Positions 34,800 to 44,290 are shown, counted from the first letter of the stretch. The stretch is 64,000 nucleotides of DNA from [Leptolyngbya] sp. JSC-1 (GCA_000733415.1 KL662192.1:192816-256815), one strand, 5' to 3'. Notes: generated from the sequence alone by a model not told the origin. Made by a program: numbers and translations.

Positions 34800-35606
34800 A
34801 TGGATTGGCAAGCAATATTCCACTGGGTCTACGTTGCTGGCATGGCGATCGGAGCCTTACATTTTTGGGCACTCAGTCGCGATCCGCGGGGGGTACCGCA
34901 ATATGAGTATTTGGTAGCTATTTTTATTCCGATTTGGTCTGGTTTGGCTTACATGGCCATGGCGATCGATCAAGGTAAGGTAGAGGCTGCTGGTCAAATT
35001 GCTCATTACGCTCGCTACATCGATTGGATTGTGACCACACCCCTGTTGCTGCTAGCCCTATCTTGGACGGCGATGCAGTTTATCAAAAAAGACTGGACGC
35101 TGATCGGTTTCCTCATGAGCACTCAGGTGGTGGTAATTACGACTGGACTGATTGCCGATTTGTCGGAACGCGATTGGGTGAGATACCTCTGGTACATTTG
35201 CGGCGTGGTTGCTTTTTTAATCGTGCTATGGGGTATCTGGGGTCCGCTACGCCAGAAAAGTAAAAGCCAAGGTCCAGAATTAGCAGAACTGCACGACCGA
35301 TTAACGATTTATTTCACCGTATTGTGGATTGGTTATCCGATTGTTTGGCTGATTGGTCCTTCCGGCTTTGGCTGGATTGATCAAACCCTCGATACGTTTC
35401 TGTTTTGTCTGCTGCCGTTTTTCTCCAAAGTTGGCTTTAGCTTTCTAGACCTACATGGTTTACGCAATCTTCAGGGCCTGCGACAGCCGACGGTGGCTGA
35501 TCAAGTCGTGAGCAGAACATTTCAATTGATTGATCGAATAGCAGGACGTCAGTCCTCTCGCACTGCCCGCCGCCGCGCTTCCTATCTTCCGGGCGAAACG
35601 CGATAA
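34800..35606 (+). CDS. Anabaena-type sensory rhodopsin
   Basis: A seven-helix microbial rhodopsin of 268 residues, very close to Anabaena sensory rhodopsin (ASR) with identical numbering. Retinal Schiff-base Lys210, Pro206 (ASR signature in place of the second acidic counterion), counterion Asp75, Thr79, and conserved D120, D198, D217, H219 are all present. Residue 86, Ser in ASR, is Ala here. ASR relays light through a soluble transducer, ASRT, usually encoded next to it; no ASRT is present here, and the next gene is a trehalose synthase. The C-terminal tail is Arg-rich and differs from ASR. Confidence 0.95.
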   Translation: MDWQAIFHWVYVAGMAIGALHFWALSRDPRGVPQYEYLVAIFIPIWSGLAYMAMAIDQGKVEAAGQIAHYARYIDWIVTTPLLLLALSWTAMQFIKKDWTLIGFLMSTQVVVITTGLIADLSERDWVRYLWYICGVVAFLIVLWGIWGPLRQKSKSQGPELAELHDRLTIYFTVLWIGYPIVWLIGPSGFGWIDQTLDTFLFCLLPFFSKVGFSFLDLHGLRNLQGLRQPTVADQVVSRTFQLIDRIAGRQSSRTARRRASYLPGETR

Positions 35607-35687
35607 GTCACATAATAAATCAGATGATAAGTCACTCGGTCATAAGCCAATTAGCTAACTGCACAGTAGACAATAATGTAAGGTAGT

Positions 35688-37331
35688 ATGCAGAATCTCT
35701 GGTACAAAAACGCAATTGTTTATTCCCTGGATGTGGAAACATTTATGGATACCAACGGTGATGGTATCGGTGATTTTCCAGGCTTGACCCAACGGCTCGA
35801 CTATCTATCTGGATTGGGGGTGACTTGTCTATGGCTACATCCCTTTTATCCGTCTCCTAACCGAGATGACGGCTATGACGTGATGGATTACTACAATGTT
35901 GATCCCCGTCTAGGCAGCCTGGGAGATTTTGTAGACTTCATGCATGAAGCAAGGGAACGCGGCATCCGAGTTTTGATTGATCTAGTAGTAAATCACACCT
36001 CGGTTCAACACCCGTGGTTTCAGGCAGCACGGGCGGATGAAAATTCTCCCTATCGGGATTACTATATCTGGTCAACCGATCCACCTCCTACCGATCCAGC
36101 AGAATTGGTGTTTCCTGATGTAGAAGACAGCATTTGGGAATACGATGAAAAAGCTGGGATGTATTATTTGCATCACTTTTATAAGGAACAGCCCGACCTC
36201 AATCTCTCAAATCCGGTAGTGCGCGATGAAATTCGCAAGATCATTCAATTCTGGCTAGAGTTGGGTGTGTCAGGGTTTCGGGTTGATGCGGTACCCTACT
36301 TTATCAAGAATGTTGAGGTGTTGACCGAACAGTATGACTTAGAGAATTTTATAGAAGACCTGCGTAATTACGTTACTTCGTGCAACACCGAAGCGGTGTT
36401 GCTGGCCGAAGCCAATGTAGACTCTCAGTCGTTTCCAATATATTTTGGAGACGGCAACCGCATGCATATGCTGTTCAGCTTTTTTGTCAATCAAAAGAAA
36501 TTTTTGGCCCTAGCACGTCAAGACGCAACTCCCCTAATTGAGGGGCTTAAACAGTTGCCTGGAATTCCGCGAGCTGGGCAGTGGCTCAATTTCGTGCGTC
36601 ATCACGATGAGCTAACACTAGATCAACTCAGTGATGCTGAACGTAATGAAGTGTTTCAAGCCTTTGCCCCCGAAAAACACATGCAAATTTATGGGCGCGG
36701 GATTCGGCGGCGCTTACCGCCCATGATGGATGGTGAATCGGGAGATGAACAACGCGAACGGCGGCGGATTGAACTGATCTATAGTTTGCTGTTCACCCTG
36801 CCCGGAATTCCGCTGATCCGCTATGGGGAAGAAATTGGCATGGGCGATGATCTATCGCTGCCAGATCGCAACAGTGTGCGCACTCCGATGCAGTGGGCCG
36901 ATGAACCAAACGGAGGCTTCTCAACGGCATCTCCGGAGCGGTTATCTAAGCCAGTCATCTCTGAAGGTAAATACGGCTACCAGCAGGTCAATGTTGCTGC
37001 TCAACAGCGAGATCCCGATTCGCTATTAAATTGGTTTGACCGTGTGATTCGGATGCGCAAACAATGTCCAGAGTTTGGCCGAGGCGAGTGGAAAATCTTG
37101 GATACCGACCAATCCAGCGTGTTTGCTCACTGCTGCGAGTGGCAAGGAAAAACTGTGGTGGCTGTGCATAATTTAGCGGATCAAGACTGCACCGTCACAT
37201 TCAGATCCAACCCATACAGGCGTCTAACCGATCTATTTGGGAACCGGCAGTATGAATCTTTGCAGACATCCCAGTCCATTGCCCTCGAACCCTATGGCTA
37301 CCGCTGGTTTAGGGTTGAGAAAAAAGACTAA
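35688..37331 (+). CDS. treS: Trehalose synthase / GH13 alpha-amylase family
   Basis: 547 residues of the GH13 (beta/alpha)8 family. Conserved motifs: DLVVNHTS (region I), GFRVDAVPY (nucleophile Asp), LLAEANVD (acid/base Glu), VRHHDELTLD (transition-state Asp). The HHDELTL and GIRRRLPPMMDGE segments are characteristic of trehalose synthase, which interconverts maltose and trehalose. There is no fused maltokinase domain. Length is normal. It follows the rhodopsin gene by 81 bp on the same strand, so light-responsive compatible-solute control is conceivable but unproven. Confidence 0.85.
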   Translation: MQNLWYKNAIVYSLDVETFMDTNGDGIGDFPGLTQRLDYLSGLGVTCLWLHPFYPSPNRDDGYDVMDYYNVDPRLGSLGDFVDFMHEARERGIRVLIDLVVNHTSVQHPWFQAARADENSPYRDYYIWSTDPPPTDPAELVFPDVEDSIWEYDEKAGMYYLHHFYKEQPDLNLSNPVVRDEIRKIIQFWLELGVSGFRVDAVPYFIKNVEVLTEQYDLENFIEDLRNYVTSCNTEAVLLAEANVDSQSFPIYFGDGNRMHMLFSFFVNQKKFLALARQDATPLIEGLKQLPGIPRAGQWLNFVRHHDELTLDQLSDAERNEVFQAFAPEKHMQIYGRGIRRRLPPMMDGESGDEQRERRRIELIYSLLFTLPGIPLIRYGEEIGMGDDLSLPDRNSVRTPMQWADEPNGGFSTASPERLSKPVISEGKYGYQQVNVAAQQRDPDSLLNWFDRVIRMRKQCPEFGRGEWKILDTDQSSVFAHCCEWQGKTVVAVHNLADQDCTVTFRSNPYRRLTDLFGNRQYESLQTSQSIALEPYGYRWFRVEKKD

Positions 37332-37381
37332 GATTGACTTCAAGGATTTGACCCTGATTGACTGACCAATCTTTTGGCTAT

Positions 37382-37397
37382 AGCGGTTAAAACCGCT
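37382..37397 (+). terminator. Hairpin after treS
   Basis: AGCGGTT-AA-AACCGCT is a perfect 7-bp stem 50 bp after the trehalose-synthase stop. It may terminate the rhodopsin/trehalose unit, although no T-run follows. Confidence 0.4.
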
Positions 37398-37526
37398 GCT
37401 ATACCAACTCAGTCAGCGACTCGGCTGAGCTTCATCAAACGTCCTGCGCTGATTATTCTGACTAGTTGAATGACCCGCGTAGGCAGGTTTAGAACTTGTA
37501 AAGAAATAAGCTTGATAAGTCAGGTA

Positions 37527-38741
37527 TTAATTTGAGCTTGGTGTAATTGTGTAATTCCACTCTCCGTGAAAGGAATGCGGAGTGATGTGTATCGTCGAGA
37601 AATCTTCGTCCAAAACTTTGACTTGTATAGGGTACATACTTCTATCAAGCTCTGCTCGAATTTCTAACCCCGTTGTTGCCTTAGTGGCACAGATCAACTG
37701 AACCACAACTTCATGGCTTGTTAAAGGCTGTCCTCGCCAATTCATACTAATGTGTGAAAACAGGCGATGCTCGATCTTGTTCCACTTGCTTGTTCCAGGA
37801 GGCAAATGACACACCGTTATGGTTAACCCTGTTTTATTGGCAAATTGTTGTAACTCATATTTCCACAGTCGCACCCGATAACCATTGCTACCGCCACTAT
37901 CGGCATTGACCAGTAGTGCAGTTGCATCAGGGTAAGTCTGCTGACCTACAGCTTGCCACCATCGCTCTAGCGTGGCAACGGCAAAGCTGGCAGTATCATG
38001 ATTACAGCCCACCGAAACCCATCCGCTATTTTCTCCAACATCATAGATTCCGTAAGGAATGGCTTTGCCCAACTGAGGATTAACAAAGTCATGAACATCT
38101 ACTTCTACGGGTTGCTTTTTGAGTTCCCAGGTTTGTCCCGAATTTTTGAACTCTCCAATCAGTTCCTTTTTCTTGGCATCTACACTGACGACGGGAAGCC
38201 CTTGGGCTAGGAAGGATTTGGCTTGTTCGTTAATATACTCAAACTGTTGATTACGATCAGGGTGTTGACGACCTTCCTTAACTTTGGCATTGGCTTGCAA
38301 GCTGTAGCCGCTTGTATGTAATAATTGCGCGACGGTTTGATGGCTGACTGAGTAGCCTTGTTGTTTCAGTGCTTTTGCCAACTGATGAGTGCTTTTGCAA
38401 GTCCACCTCAAAGGGGATTGGGGGTCGCCACGACTGCTGGGGTGAATCAGGGCATCGAGTGCTGCCCCAATGCCAGGATAAACGTTCTCAATGGGCTTGC
38501 GTCCACCTCCCGAACGGCGAATTCTTGCTGGTTTTTCTGCATCAATTGCCAGACTAAGTTCCACTAAGCCTCGTGTAATCGTGGAACGAGAGACTCCTGA
38601 TGTTCGGGCAACGCGAGAAACGCCGCCATACCCTAAACTTTTTGCTTCTGCTGCCAGGAATAAGCGTTGTTGCCGTTCATTCAGAAGAGGCAAAATGAGC
38701 GCGAATTTCTTCGCCAAGCTGTCATCATCGGGAGGATTCAT
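37527..38741 (-). CDS. ISAzo13-family transposase
   Basis: A full-length 404-residue DDE transposase. N-terminal HTH (YGGVSRVARTSGVSRSTITR) and a catalytic core with Asp in VSVDAKKKE, Asp in LVNADSGGSNG and Glu in KWNKIEHRLF, the ISAzo13 pattern. No frameshift. It lies 7 bp from the 3' end of the nucleotidyltransferase gene, so that gene may be disrupted at its end. Ends could not be placed with confidence. Confidence 0.9.
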   Translation of the reverse strand: MNPPDDDSLAKKFALILPLLNERQQRLFLAAEAKSLGYGGVSRVARTSGVSRSTITRGLVELSLAIDAEKPARIRRSGGGRKPIENVYPGIGAALDALIHPSSRGDPQSPLRWTCKSTHQLAKALKQQGYSVSHQTVAQLLHTSGYSLQANAKVKEGRQHPDRNQQFEYINEQAKSFLAQGLPVVSVDAKKKELIGEFKNSGQTWELKKQPVEVDVHDFVNPQLGKAIPYGIYDVGENSGWVSVGCNHDTASFAVATLERWWQAVGQQTYPDATALLVNADSGGSNGYRVRLWKYELQQFANKTGLTITVCHLPPGTSKWNKIEHRLFSHISMNWRGQPLTSHEVVVQLICATKATTGLEIRAELDRSMYPIQVKVLDEDFSTIHITPHSFHGEWNYTITPSSN

Positions 38742-38748
38742 CGTAACA

Positions 38749-39444
38749 CTAAGGTTCTAACTGATTCTCAGGTGGTGAGGGTTGGGCACGGGTCATTCTT
38801 TGACGGCGTTGCTCAATGTCACGAGCAATCTCACGAATCTCTGAACGGTCAGTTGGCATCAGATGAGGGTCAACGACCGCAATTGCAGATTCCATTCCAA
38901 TGCTGTAGTTGTAGGCAAGTTGAAGAATGTCTGTTTCGTACAGAGCAGCACGGTCGAACTTGCCTTGCCGATAGAGCGAAGGCAACGCATAAAATTTTAG
39001 AATGACTAGCCCCTGTGGAGTTGCACAAGGAATTCGACGGTTCCCCCACTGAATCTCAGTTCTATAATTTTGCTGTACCTGTTCAAACAGCGCATTCTGA
39101 GTCAGCAGTAAATCAACCTGTAGACCCTGATAATCTGCACGAACAAAGTCTCGGTTTTCTTCGGCGATGACCATCTGTTCCAAATTACTTAAGTCAGGGC
39201 GACGCATAATCAAATCGATGTCTTCCGTATTGCGTCCCTCCACATACGTCAACATTGCAATACCGCCGACGAGTAAGTAGGGAACGCCACTGCTGTCTAA
39301 TTCTTCAAATAAACGATCAACGGTTCTGAGCAACTGATTGAAGTCGGCTTGGCTCACAACGGTATTCCACCTTCTTGGATTAAAGACTTGAGCATGACAT
39401 AGAACGGCGGCGAGTGTATCGGTTGATGAAGTGGAAATCGCCAT
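38749..39444 (-). CDS. Nucleotidyltransferase-fold protein (AbiEii/MNT-like)
   Basis: 231 residues with a pol-beta-type core: GVPYLLVGGIAMLTYVEGRN followed by TEDIDLIM, matching GG..(N)x(E)DIDL of AbiEii/DUF1814- or MNT-like enzymes; a third Asp is likely in LQVDLLLT. Such proteins act as the nucleotidyltransferase half of toxin-antitoxin or abortive-infection systems. No HEPN or AbiEi partner is adjacent; the ISAzo13 element occupies that side and may have removed it. Confidence 0.75.
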   Translation of the reverse strand: MAISTSSTDTLAAVLCHAQVFNPRRWNTVVSQADFNQLLRTVDRLFEELDSSGVPYLLVGGIAMLTYVEGRNTEDIDLIMRRPDLSNLEQMVIAEENRDFVRADYQGLQVDLLLTQNALFEQVQQNYRTEIQWGNRRIPCATPQGLVILKFYALPSLYRQGKFDRAALYETDILQLAYNYSIGMESAIAVVDPHLMPTDRSEIREIARDIEQRRQRMTRAQPSPPENQLEP

Positions 39445-39804
39445 AAAATTTTAAGTCACAGCCGTGGCTAAGTTACTTTATTCAAGTTTATCATGAATCT
39501 GACAGACTTGTAGCAGTTATTTCTTGACAAATCCTTATTAGTCTGCGTAGGCGCGGCTTGAGCCGCCAGCATCCAGAGTTTCGTCAATCAATCAGGGATT
39601 TGACCTGTGATTTAACCTATGCATGAGTATTCATCGCTAGTGCGCTATGGCAATAGATGAACATTCCCCTACATCTCTTCTCGATTACTACAGCGATCCT
39701 TTGTGAAATTTGAACGGGATGCAGGGGGTGAAACCCCTGCATGGGGGCGGTGCCCTCACCGCCCCTTGTTCACAATTTGTTTGTGAACGCTGTATAAGTA
39801 ACAA
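39445..39804. other. Intergenic region with a GC-rich hairpin repeat
   Basis: Between the nucleotidyltransferase start and the IS4-type element. 39691-39792 holds a GC-rich element (GGGGTGAAACCCC and GGGCGGTGCCCTCACCGCCC hairpins) bounded by TACAGCG-type ends in opposite orientation, reminiscent of the repeat at 25426 and 61315 in build but not in sequence. No gene seen. Confidence 0.5.
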
Positions 39805-41306
39805 TACTCCGGACAGTTTTTGAGGGGAGAAAAGGCTGTATAGACAAAAGCTACCTCTCTTTGTAAGGTGCAAATAGAACAAAAGCACAAAAGAGGTAGC
39901 ACTATGGATATTCTACAAGCCCTGTTTGCCAAAATGGGGCATTTAGCAAACCGCAACAGAAGGTTCTGTTGAATCTGTTTCCGACCATCCTGCTGGTTTG
40001 TGGGAAAGCCAACTTCACAAACTTGAGTCACTATCGCGATTGGTCGGATCGGACTTACCGACGGCAGTACAGCCAACCCTTCAACTTTGTCCAATTCAAC
40101 CAGGGATTGATTGAGGAGGCGATTGCGCCCACAGCCCTTCAACTCGGTGTGATGGACTGCTCGTTTGTGCAAAAGAGCGGCAAAGCCACATATGGCTTGG
40201 ATTGGTTTTACAACGGCAGTGCCAATCGCACAGAACGGGGTTTGGAGATTTCGGTGATTGCAGTGGTGGATGTGGGTAGCCGTCGAGCTTACAGTTTATC
40301 GCTGCAACAGACCCCAGCCCAGTTAAGCGAGCAGCACCACAAACCTCGCAGGCAACGGGTCAGTCGGCAGAGTGTCGAGCAGGCTCAGCAGATGCTCCAA
40401 CAATTACCCGACAAGGGTACTGCTATGCCGCCTGAGCCTCAGAGGGTAAACTGGCAGACGATTGAGCAGCTCAAAAAGCGACTCCAACAATTGCCTGACA
40501 AACGCACTTCCAGTGCCCCCAGTCGGATTGACCACTATCTGCTGCAACTGAGGCACACCCGACCTTATTTACCAGCAGCGGTTCAGTATTGGGCAGTCGA
40601 TGGCTTCTATGCCAAGAAAAAGTTTGTCGATGGGGGGATTGCGTTAGACTTGGCCGTCATCAGCAAATTGCGAGTCGATGCAGATATGCGCTACCTCTAC
40701 ACAGGTGTGCAAAAACAGCGGGGAGCCAGACGCAAATACGATGGCAAAGTCGTGCTGGGGAATTGGACACGATGGAGCCATGTAGAGCAACTGGAATCTG
40801 AGGTAAACCTGTACACTGCCCTCGTTTGGCATGGGTCACTCAAGCGCCAAATTCGTCTTGCCTGTCTGGTGGATACGCACAAAGCGGGCAAAACGGGGTA
40901 TGCCCTGTTGTTCTCAAGCGATATGAATCTGGATGCTAAACAAATCCTGCAATACTACCAGGCTAGGTTTCAAATTGAATTTATCTTCCGAGATGCCAAG
41001 CAATTTACCGGGTTGTGCGATGCCCAAACGCGTGACCCCAAGCGGTTGGATTTCCATTTCAATGCTGCGCTCACCGCACTAAATCTGGCAAAATATCAAG
41101 ACCAAGTGCAGCACGCTTTATCTAGCCCAACGCAGACGGTACAGCCCTTCTCGATGGCAAGCTACAAACGCTTTGCCTTCAATGACTATCTCCTGGAACA
41201 ATTTATTTGCCAGTTGGACTTGAACCCAACTTTGATTAAATCCCATCCCAACTATGAAAACCTCCGTTCCTACGGCATCATAGCCGCTTAATTCTGACCG
41301 GACTAT
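39805..41306 (+). mobile_element. IS4-family-type element, transposase frameshifted
   Basis: Ends share TA(C/G)TCCGG(A/T)CAG in inverted orientation (about 39805-39818 and 41293-41306). The single gene has a DDE core with the IS4 YREK signature. A clear target duplication was not found. Confidence 0.65.
39904..41291 (+). pseudogene. IS4-type transposase with early frameshift
   Basis: From ATG 39904 the frame reads MDILQALFAKMGHLA and then shifts: the family-like continuation KPQQKVLLNLFPTILL is one frame away, with an A-run of three (39948-39950) where four would restore it. The ATG frame stops at about 39970. The remaining open frame (440 codons from 39969) contains the IS4 signature YYQARFQIEFIFRDAK (Y-x2-R-x3-E-x6-K) and DDE residues. 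A TTG-initiated product from 39969 would lack about 22 N-terminal residues. It is probably inactive unless -1 frameshifting occurs. Confidence 0.8.
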
Positions 41307-42106
41307 TGAAGTAAAAGATTTGTTAATTTATCTTGAATGTCCTGAAGTCGACCAGTTGTCCTGAAGCTCTTGGCTGCTTATTTTACAAGAGTTCAGGTTG
41401 ATTCAAAATCGGTTTTGCTTCGGGACAAGCCCTAATTATAAATTCGAACTTAAAGCACCTATTTATCCCTCTCATATCACTCTGGAAGTAAAAAATAGAG
41501 CATCAACCGTACCTTTTCTAGAGATCTAGGTTAGTGGAGGTTGCTCATCAATCGCTCAAAGTTTAACTTTACAGGCTTTTTGAGCATTGTAAAGTTGTCC
41601 GATTGATATCCATTAAGTATCATCTCACCGATCTCTTAGCATTCCCAGGTCATTCTTAAGAAAACGGTGGGGTCTGAGAAAGTCGTGAACACTAAAAACA
41701 GACTCAGTGAATGCAAAATGAACAATTTTGAGATGGCTGAGAGCTTTGTGATATAAGCTTTTGATCCGCAAAATTAAGGGTATTTCCAGCAAGACCAGTG
41801 GTTGACAGCTCATTTTTTCTTTACCTAGAATGACACATGAGGGTTATGATGTACCCCGCAAACTGGACGGCGAGATAAGATAGAGTCGCTGCTCAAAGAC
41901 CTCGTCAAGACTACGGAGACAAACAGTTTATGCAACGGTGTTTGCACATTTGTGCAAAGAACTCCTCCAACCTTGACAACCAATTTGCCACAAAGCAGTA
42001 CTACTAATTCAGACTCATTGATTTATTGTACTAATCAAACAGGATAGCTTATGGAACATCTGTAGGTTCAATGCATGTGTTCTAACATCTACACTACCTT
42101 CACTCT
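41307..42106. other. 800-bp intergenic region upstream of the sigma-factor cluster
   Basis: AT-rich spacer between the IS element and the sigma-factor gene. It contains an inverted repeat AACTTTACA..TGTAAAGTT (41565-41596), a perfect palindrome at 41941-41958 and GTTCTAA at 42079-42085, the same box found in the two cluster repeats. No coding gene supported. Confidence 0.55.
41941..41958. promoter_or_regulatory. 18-bp palindrome upstream of the sigma gene
   Basis: TTTGCACA-TT-TGTGCAAA is a perfect palindrome about 150 bp before the sigma-factor start. It has the shape of an operator for a dimeric regulator; the regulator is unknown. Confidence 0.45.
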
Positions 42107-42832
42107 ATGATAGCCATGGGTATATCGACCCAAGAGCCTCAAAAATCCTTTGAGCAATGCTGGTTAGAGGTACGTGACCGAGTTCTAGCTTTTTGCCATC
42201 GACTGATGCAGAACCAGAATGATGCAGAGGATTTGTTTCAAGAAGTTGCTGTACGTGCTTGGCGAGGCTACAGTAGCTTTCGTGGAGAATCCTCTTTCTC
42301 GACCTGGGTGCTAACCATTGTCCGACGAGAAGCGACCCGACGTTTGAAGCACTCAAAACATTCACTGCCATTGCTTCAACCTGAAACCATACTGGAACCA
42401 GAACCAGACGATCCCGTTGATACGAGTTTTGTGATTCGAGCGATCAAAGAAGCTGAGCAAATGCATATCCTGAATTCCGATGAAGCAGAAGTACTTCAGA
42501 TGAGATTGCAAAATTCTGAGTTGACTTGGCGTGAGCTAGGAGATTCTCTGGGACTATCAGCCAATGCCTGTGCTGTGAATCATACGCGAGCCTTACCGAA
42601 GCTAAGAGTTTATTTATTTATGTACCGACCTGAATGGCTTGGTGGTGATCTGGCGATCAGGACTGCGTTTGCTCAGGCGCAGAGGGTGACCCAGTCTCCT
42701 TTAAGCAGGGAGGAAGCAGAAGTATTTGAACAGATTGTCTTACGTCAGAAGCATAATTATTCTCGTTCGGGTTGGAAAACAAGACTTTCCTCAGCCTGTA
42801 CCAAGGTGATTCGGTTTATTCATTTGGATTAG
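42107..42832 (+). CDS. ECF-like sigma factor with C-terminal extension
   Basis: 241 residues with sigma-70 region 2 (QNDAEDLFQEVAVRAWRG, SSFSTWVLTIVRREATRRL) and region 4 (TWRELGDSLGLSANACAVNH). About 60 extra residues follow region 4 (AIRTAFAQAQRVTQSPLSRE on), longer than a minimal ECF factor and a possible sensory or anti-sigma-like tail. No anti-sigma factor is adjacent. As first gene of the co-directional cluster, it is the natural regulator of the genes downstream. The pseudo-peptidase gene starts 14 bp later. Confidence 0.88.
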   Translation: MIAMGISTQEPQKSFEQCWLEVRDRVLAFCHRLMQNQNDAEDLFQEVAVRAWRGYSSFRGESSFSTWVLTIVRREATRRLKHSKHSLPLLQPETILEPEPDDPVDTSFVIRAIKEAEQMHILNSDEAEVLQMRLQNSELTWRELGDSLGLSANACAVNHTRALPKLRVYLFMYRPEWLGGDLAIRTAFAQAQRVTQSPLSREEAEVFEQIVLRQKHNYSRSGWKTRLSSACTKVIRFIHLD

Positions 42833-42846
42833 GTAGATAGAAACCC

Positions 42847-43449
42847 ATGTCCCAGCTTCCCCACCAATTCCCTGACCTGCCTGACTTGCCGGAGTTCTCG
42901 CTCTTATATCAGCAACCGTCTAGACCAGTAACACTAACTCTGGTAAAAATTGATCAGCTACCAGTTGGACCATTAGATGCAACTGGAATTTGTACCTGGT
43001 TAGTTGATCTTTATAGCGGTGTACTCCCAGCCATGTCTCTTTTGCCACAGAGTACTTTACAAGATATAGAGGAATGGTTAGAACGACAAGGCGTACCCGT
43101 GCACATTGAACAGGCTTCATCCCTGGAAGACCTGGCCTTGTACATTGAGTCAGGTTGCTGTGCCCTACTTTTGCTGCAGGAGCCAAATCAGCCCTGTTTA
43201 GATAATTTTTTAGATAATTTTGCTATATCAATTGATGGTTTCTACACGCTTGCAGTTGCCTGGGGACTCGTGCGAGAAAGGATTGAGGCATCTCTTCAGG
43301 TGTATGTGCTTGGCTCTACAAACTCCACCCGGCTTTATCCATCTAGCCTTGAGAAATTCTGGTTAGCTAGTGGAGGATGGATGATTGTCATGGATGTGAC
43401 TTTGCCGCTTGACCAAAAATTGCCTGCATCAAGTACAGAAAATTTGTAA
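42847..43449 (+). CDS. Degenerate C39/papain-fold protein (pseudo-peptidase)
   Basis: A 200-residue paralogue of the two C39-like proteins downstream. STLQDIEEWLERQGVPVHIE and SLEDLALYIESGCCALLLL align with their QIEILHDYGVP and SLADDIENGRAVALAV segments, and the C-terminal LEKFWLASGGWMIVM aligns with LLQSAWVEQGGDSIV. The catalytic Cys motif (TCG) is absent, the His position is Tyr (GFYTLAVAWGLV) and the Asn-Asp pair is Gly-Ser. It is likely a non-catalytic regulator or binding partner of the active copies. The stop codon overlaps the putative promoter repeat. Confidence 0.65.
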   Translation: MSQLPHQFPDLPDLPEFSLLYQQPSRPVTLTLVKIDQLPVGPLDATGICTWLVDLYSGVLPAMSLLPQSTLQDIEEWLERQGVPVHIEQASSLEDLALYIESGCCALLLLQEPNQPCLDNFLDNFAISIDGFYTLAVAWGLVRERIEASLQVYVLGSTNSTRLYPSSLEKFWLASGGWMIVMDVTLPLDQKLPASSTENL

Positions 43450-43487
43450 TGATTTTGTCAATACAGGTTCTAAAGAAATAGAGCACT
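43436..43487 (+). promoter_or_regulatory. Cluster repeat P1, putative sigma-dependent promoter
   Basis: A 52-bp segment matching 43 of 52 positions with 46410-46461. Both contain TTGTAAT, 17 bp, then TTCTAAA (here 43444-43450 and 43468-43474), so the two blocks and their spacing are conserved while the spacer varies, as expected for a promoter. It overlaps the stop of the upstream gene. Confidence 0.55.
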
Positions 43488-43741
43488 GGAAATAAGCCTT
43501 CTGCCTAAAGTTCTTCCTCAGCGAAAAATCAATGAATGACTGAGATATTACAATTAGTAATACTGATGTGAGTCAGTAATGTGCGTCAGAAAAATCTAAA
43601 CTGTTAAATCTAGACTGTTAAATTTAGACACTGCCTAGGTTGATGATATCTGATGTCTAGATACTATTTAGAGAATTGATATTAGAAGATTTCCTAAAAA
43701 AAGTCGCTCACAATGATCACAACAAGGAGAAAACAACTGGT

Positions 43742-44290
43742 ATGACTCCAACAAATATGAATCCGACAAATATGAATCCGGCAAAACAGTGGATCAAGAG
43801 TCGGGAACTAGGACGACATCATAGTCTGGATGCTCTACGGAGAACCGACATTCCAAACGGCTATCTCTTGTCTTTACCTCTGCCAACCCACCGATATGGC
43901 CGACCGGCCTATGCATTTTTCGCTAGCGCCGTCTCGCGTCATCCTGGGCAGCCACTCCAGCAACAGGTTCCTGACCGTTGGTTTGCAATCGATGCCATTA
44001 CAGGCCATCTGCTCGTGTATGCTCTCACAACTGTCTTTCCATTTGGAGATACTTCAACGTGGAATACGGTAACGATTGTTCCCTCCCCACTGCAAAATGA
44101 AGCCTATCGGCTGAGTGAACAAACGCTAGATCAGATGGATCGTCTCAGCTCAGACTTCTTCGAGGGACGGATGGCTGAGATGCAGGAACGGCGTTGGATG
44201 TTGGAGTTACTGCAAACCCTGTCAGCGAATCAACTTCTGCCCCAATATCAAGCATTGGCCCCAGATTTTTTCCAGTGGCTAGAGAGTTAG
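43742..44290 (+). CDS. Unnamed family protein, copy 1
   Basis: About 182 residues. It shares IPxGYLLSLPLPTxR-G-P-YA-FA, RHP-PL, PDRW and a C-terminal P-DFF-WL motif with the protein at 47813, which defines an unnamed family. No membrane segments or known catalytic motif. The N-terminus has a short repeat (TNMNPTNMNP), from a duplicated 15-nt unit. ATG 43742 follows AAGGAGA at about 11 nt. It lies directly before the C39-like gene; the other copy lies directly after its C39-like gene, so the two families likely work together. Confidence 0.6.
   Translation: MTPTNMNPTNMNPAKQWIKSRELGRHHSLDALRRTDIPNGYLLSLPLPTHRYGRPAYAFFASAVSRHPGQPLQQQVPDRWFAIDAITGHLLVYALTTVFPFGDTSTWNTVTIVPSPLQNEAYRLSEQTLDQMDRLSSDFFEGRMAEMQERRWMLELLQTLSANQLLPQYQALAPDFFQWLES

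Noticed and set aside
34800..35606. Proton-pumping rhodopsin
   Set aside because: Pro206 and Ala86 replace residues needed for the pumping cycle, and similarity to the sensory ASR type is strong throughout.
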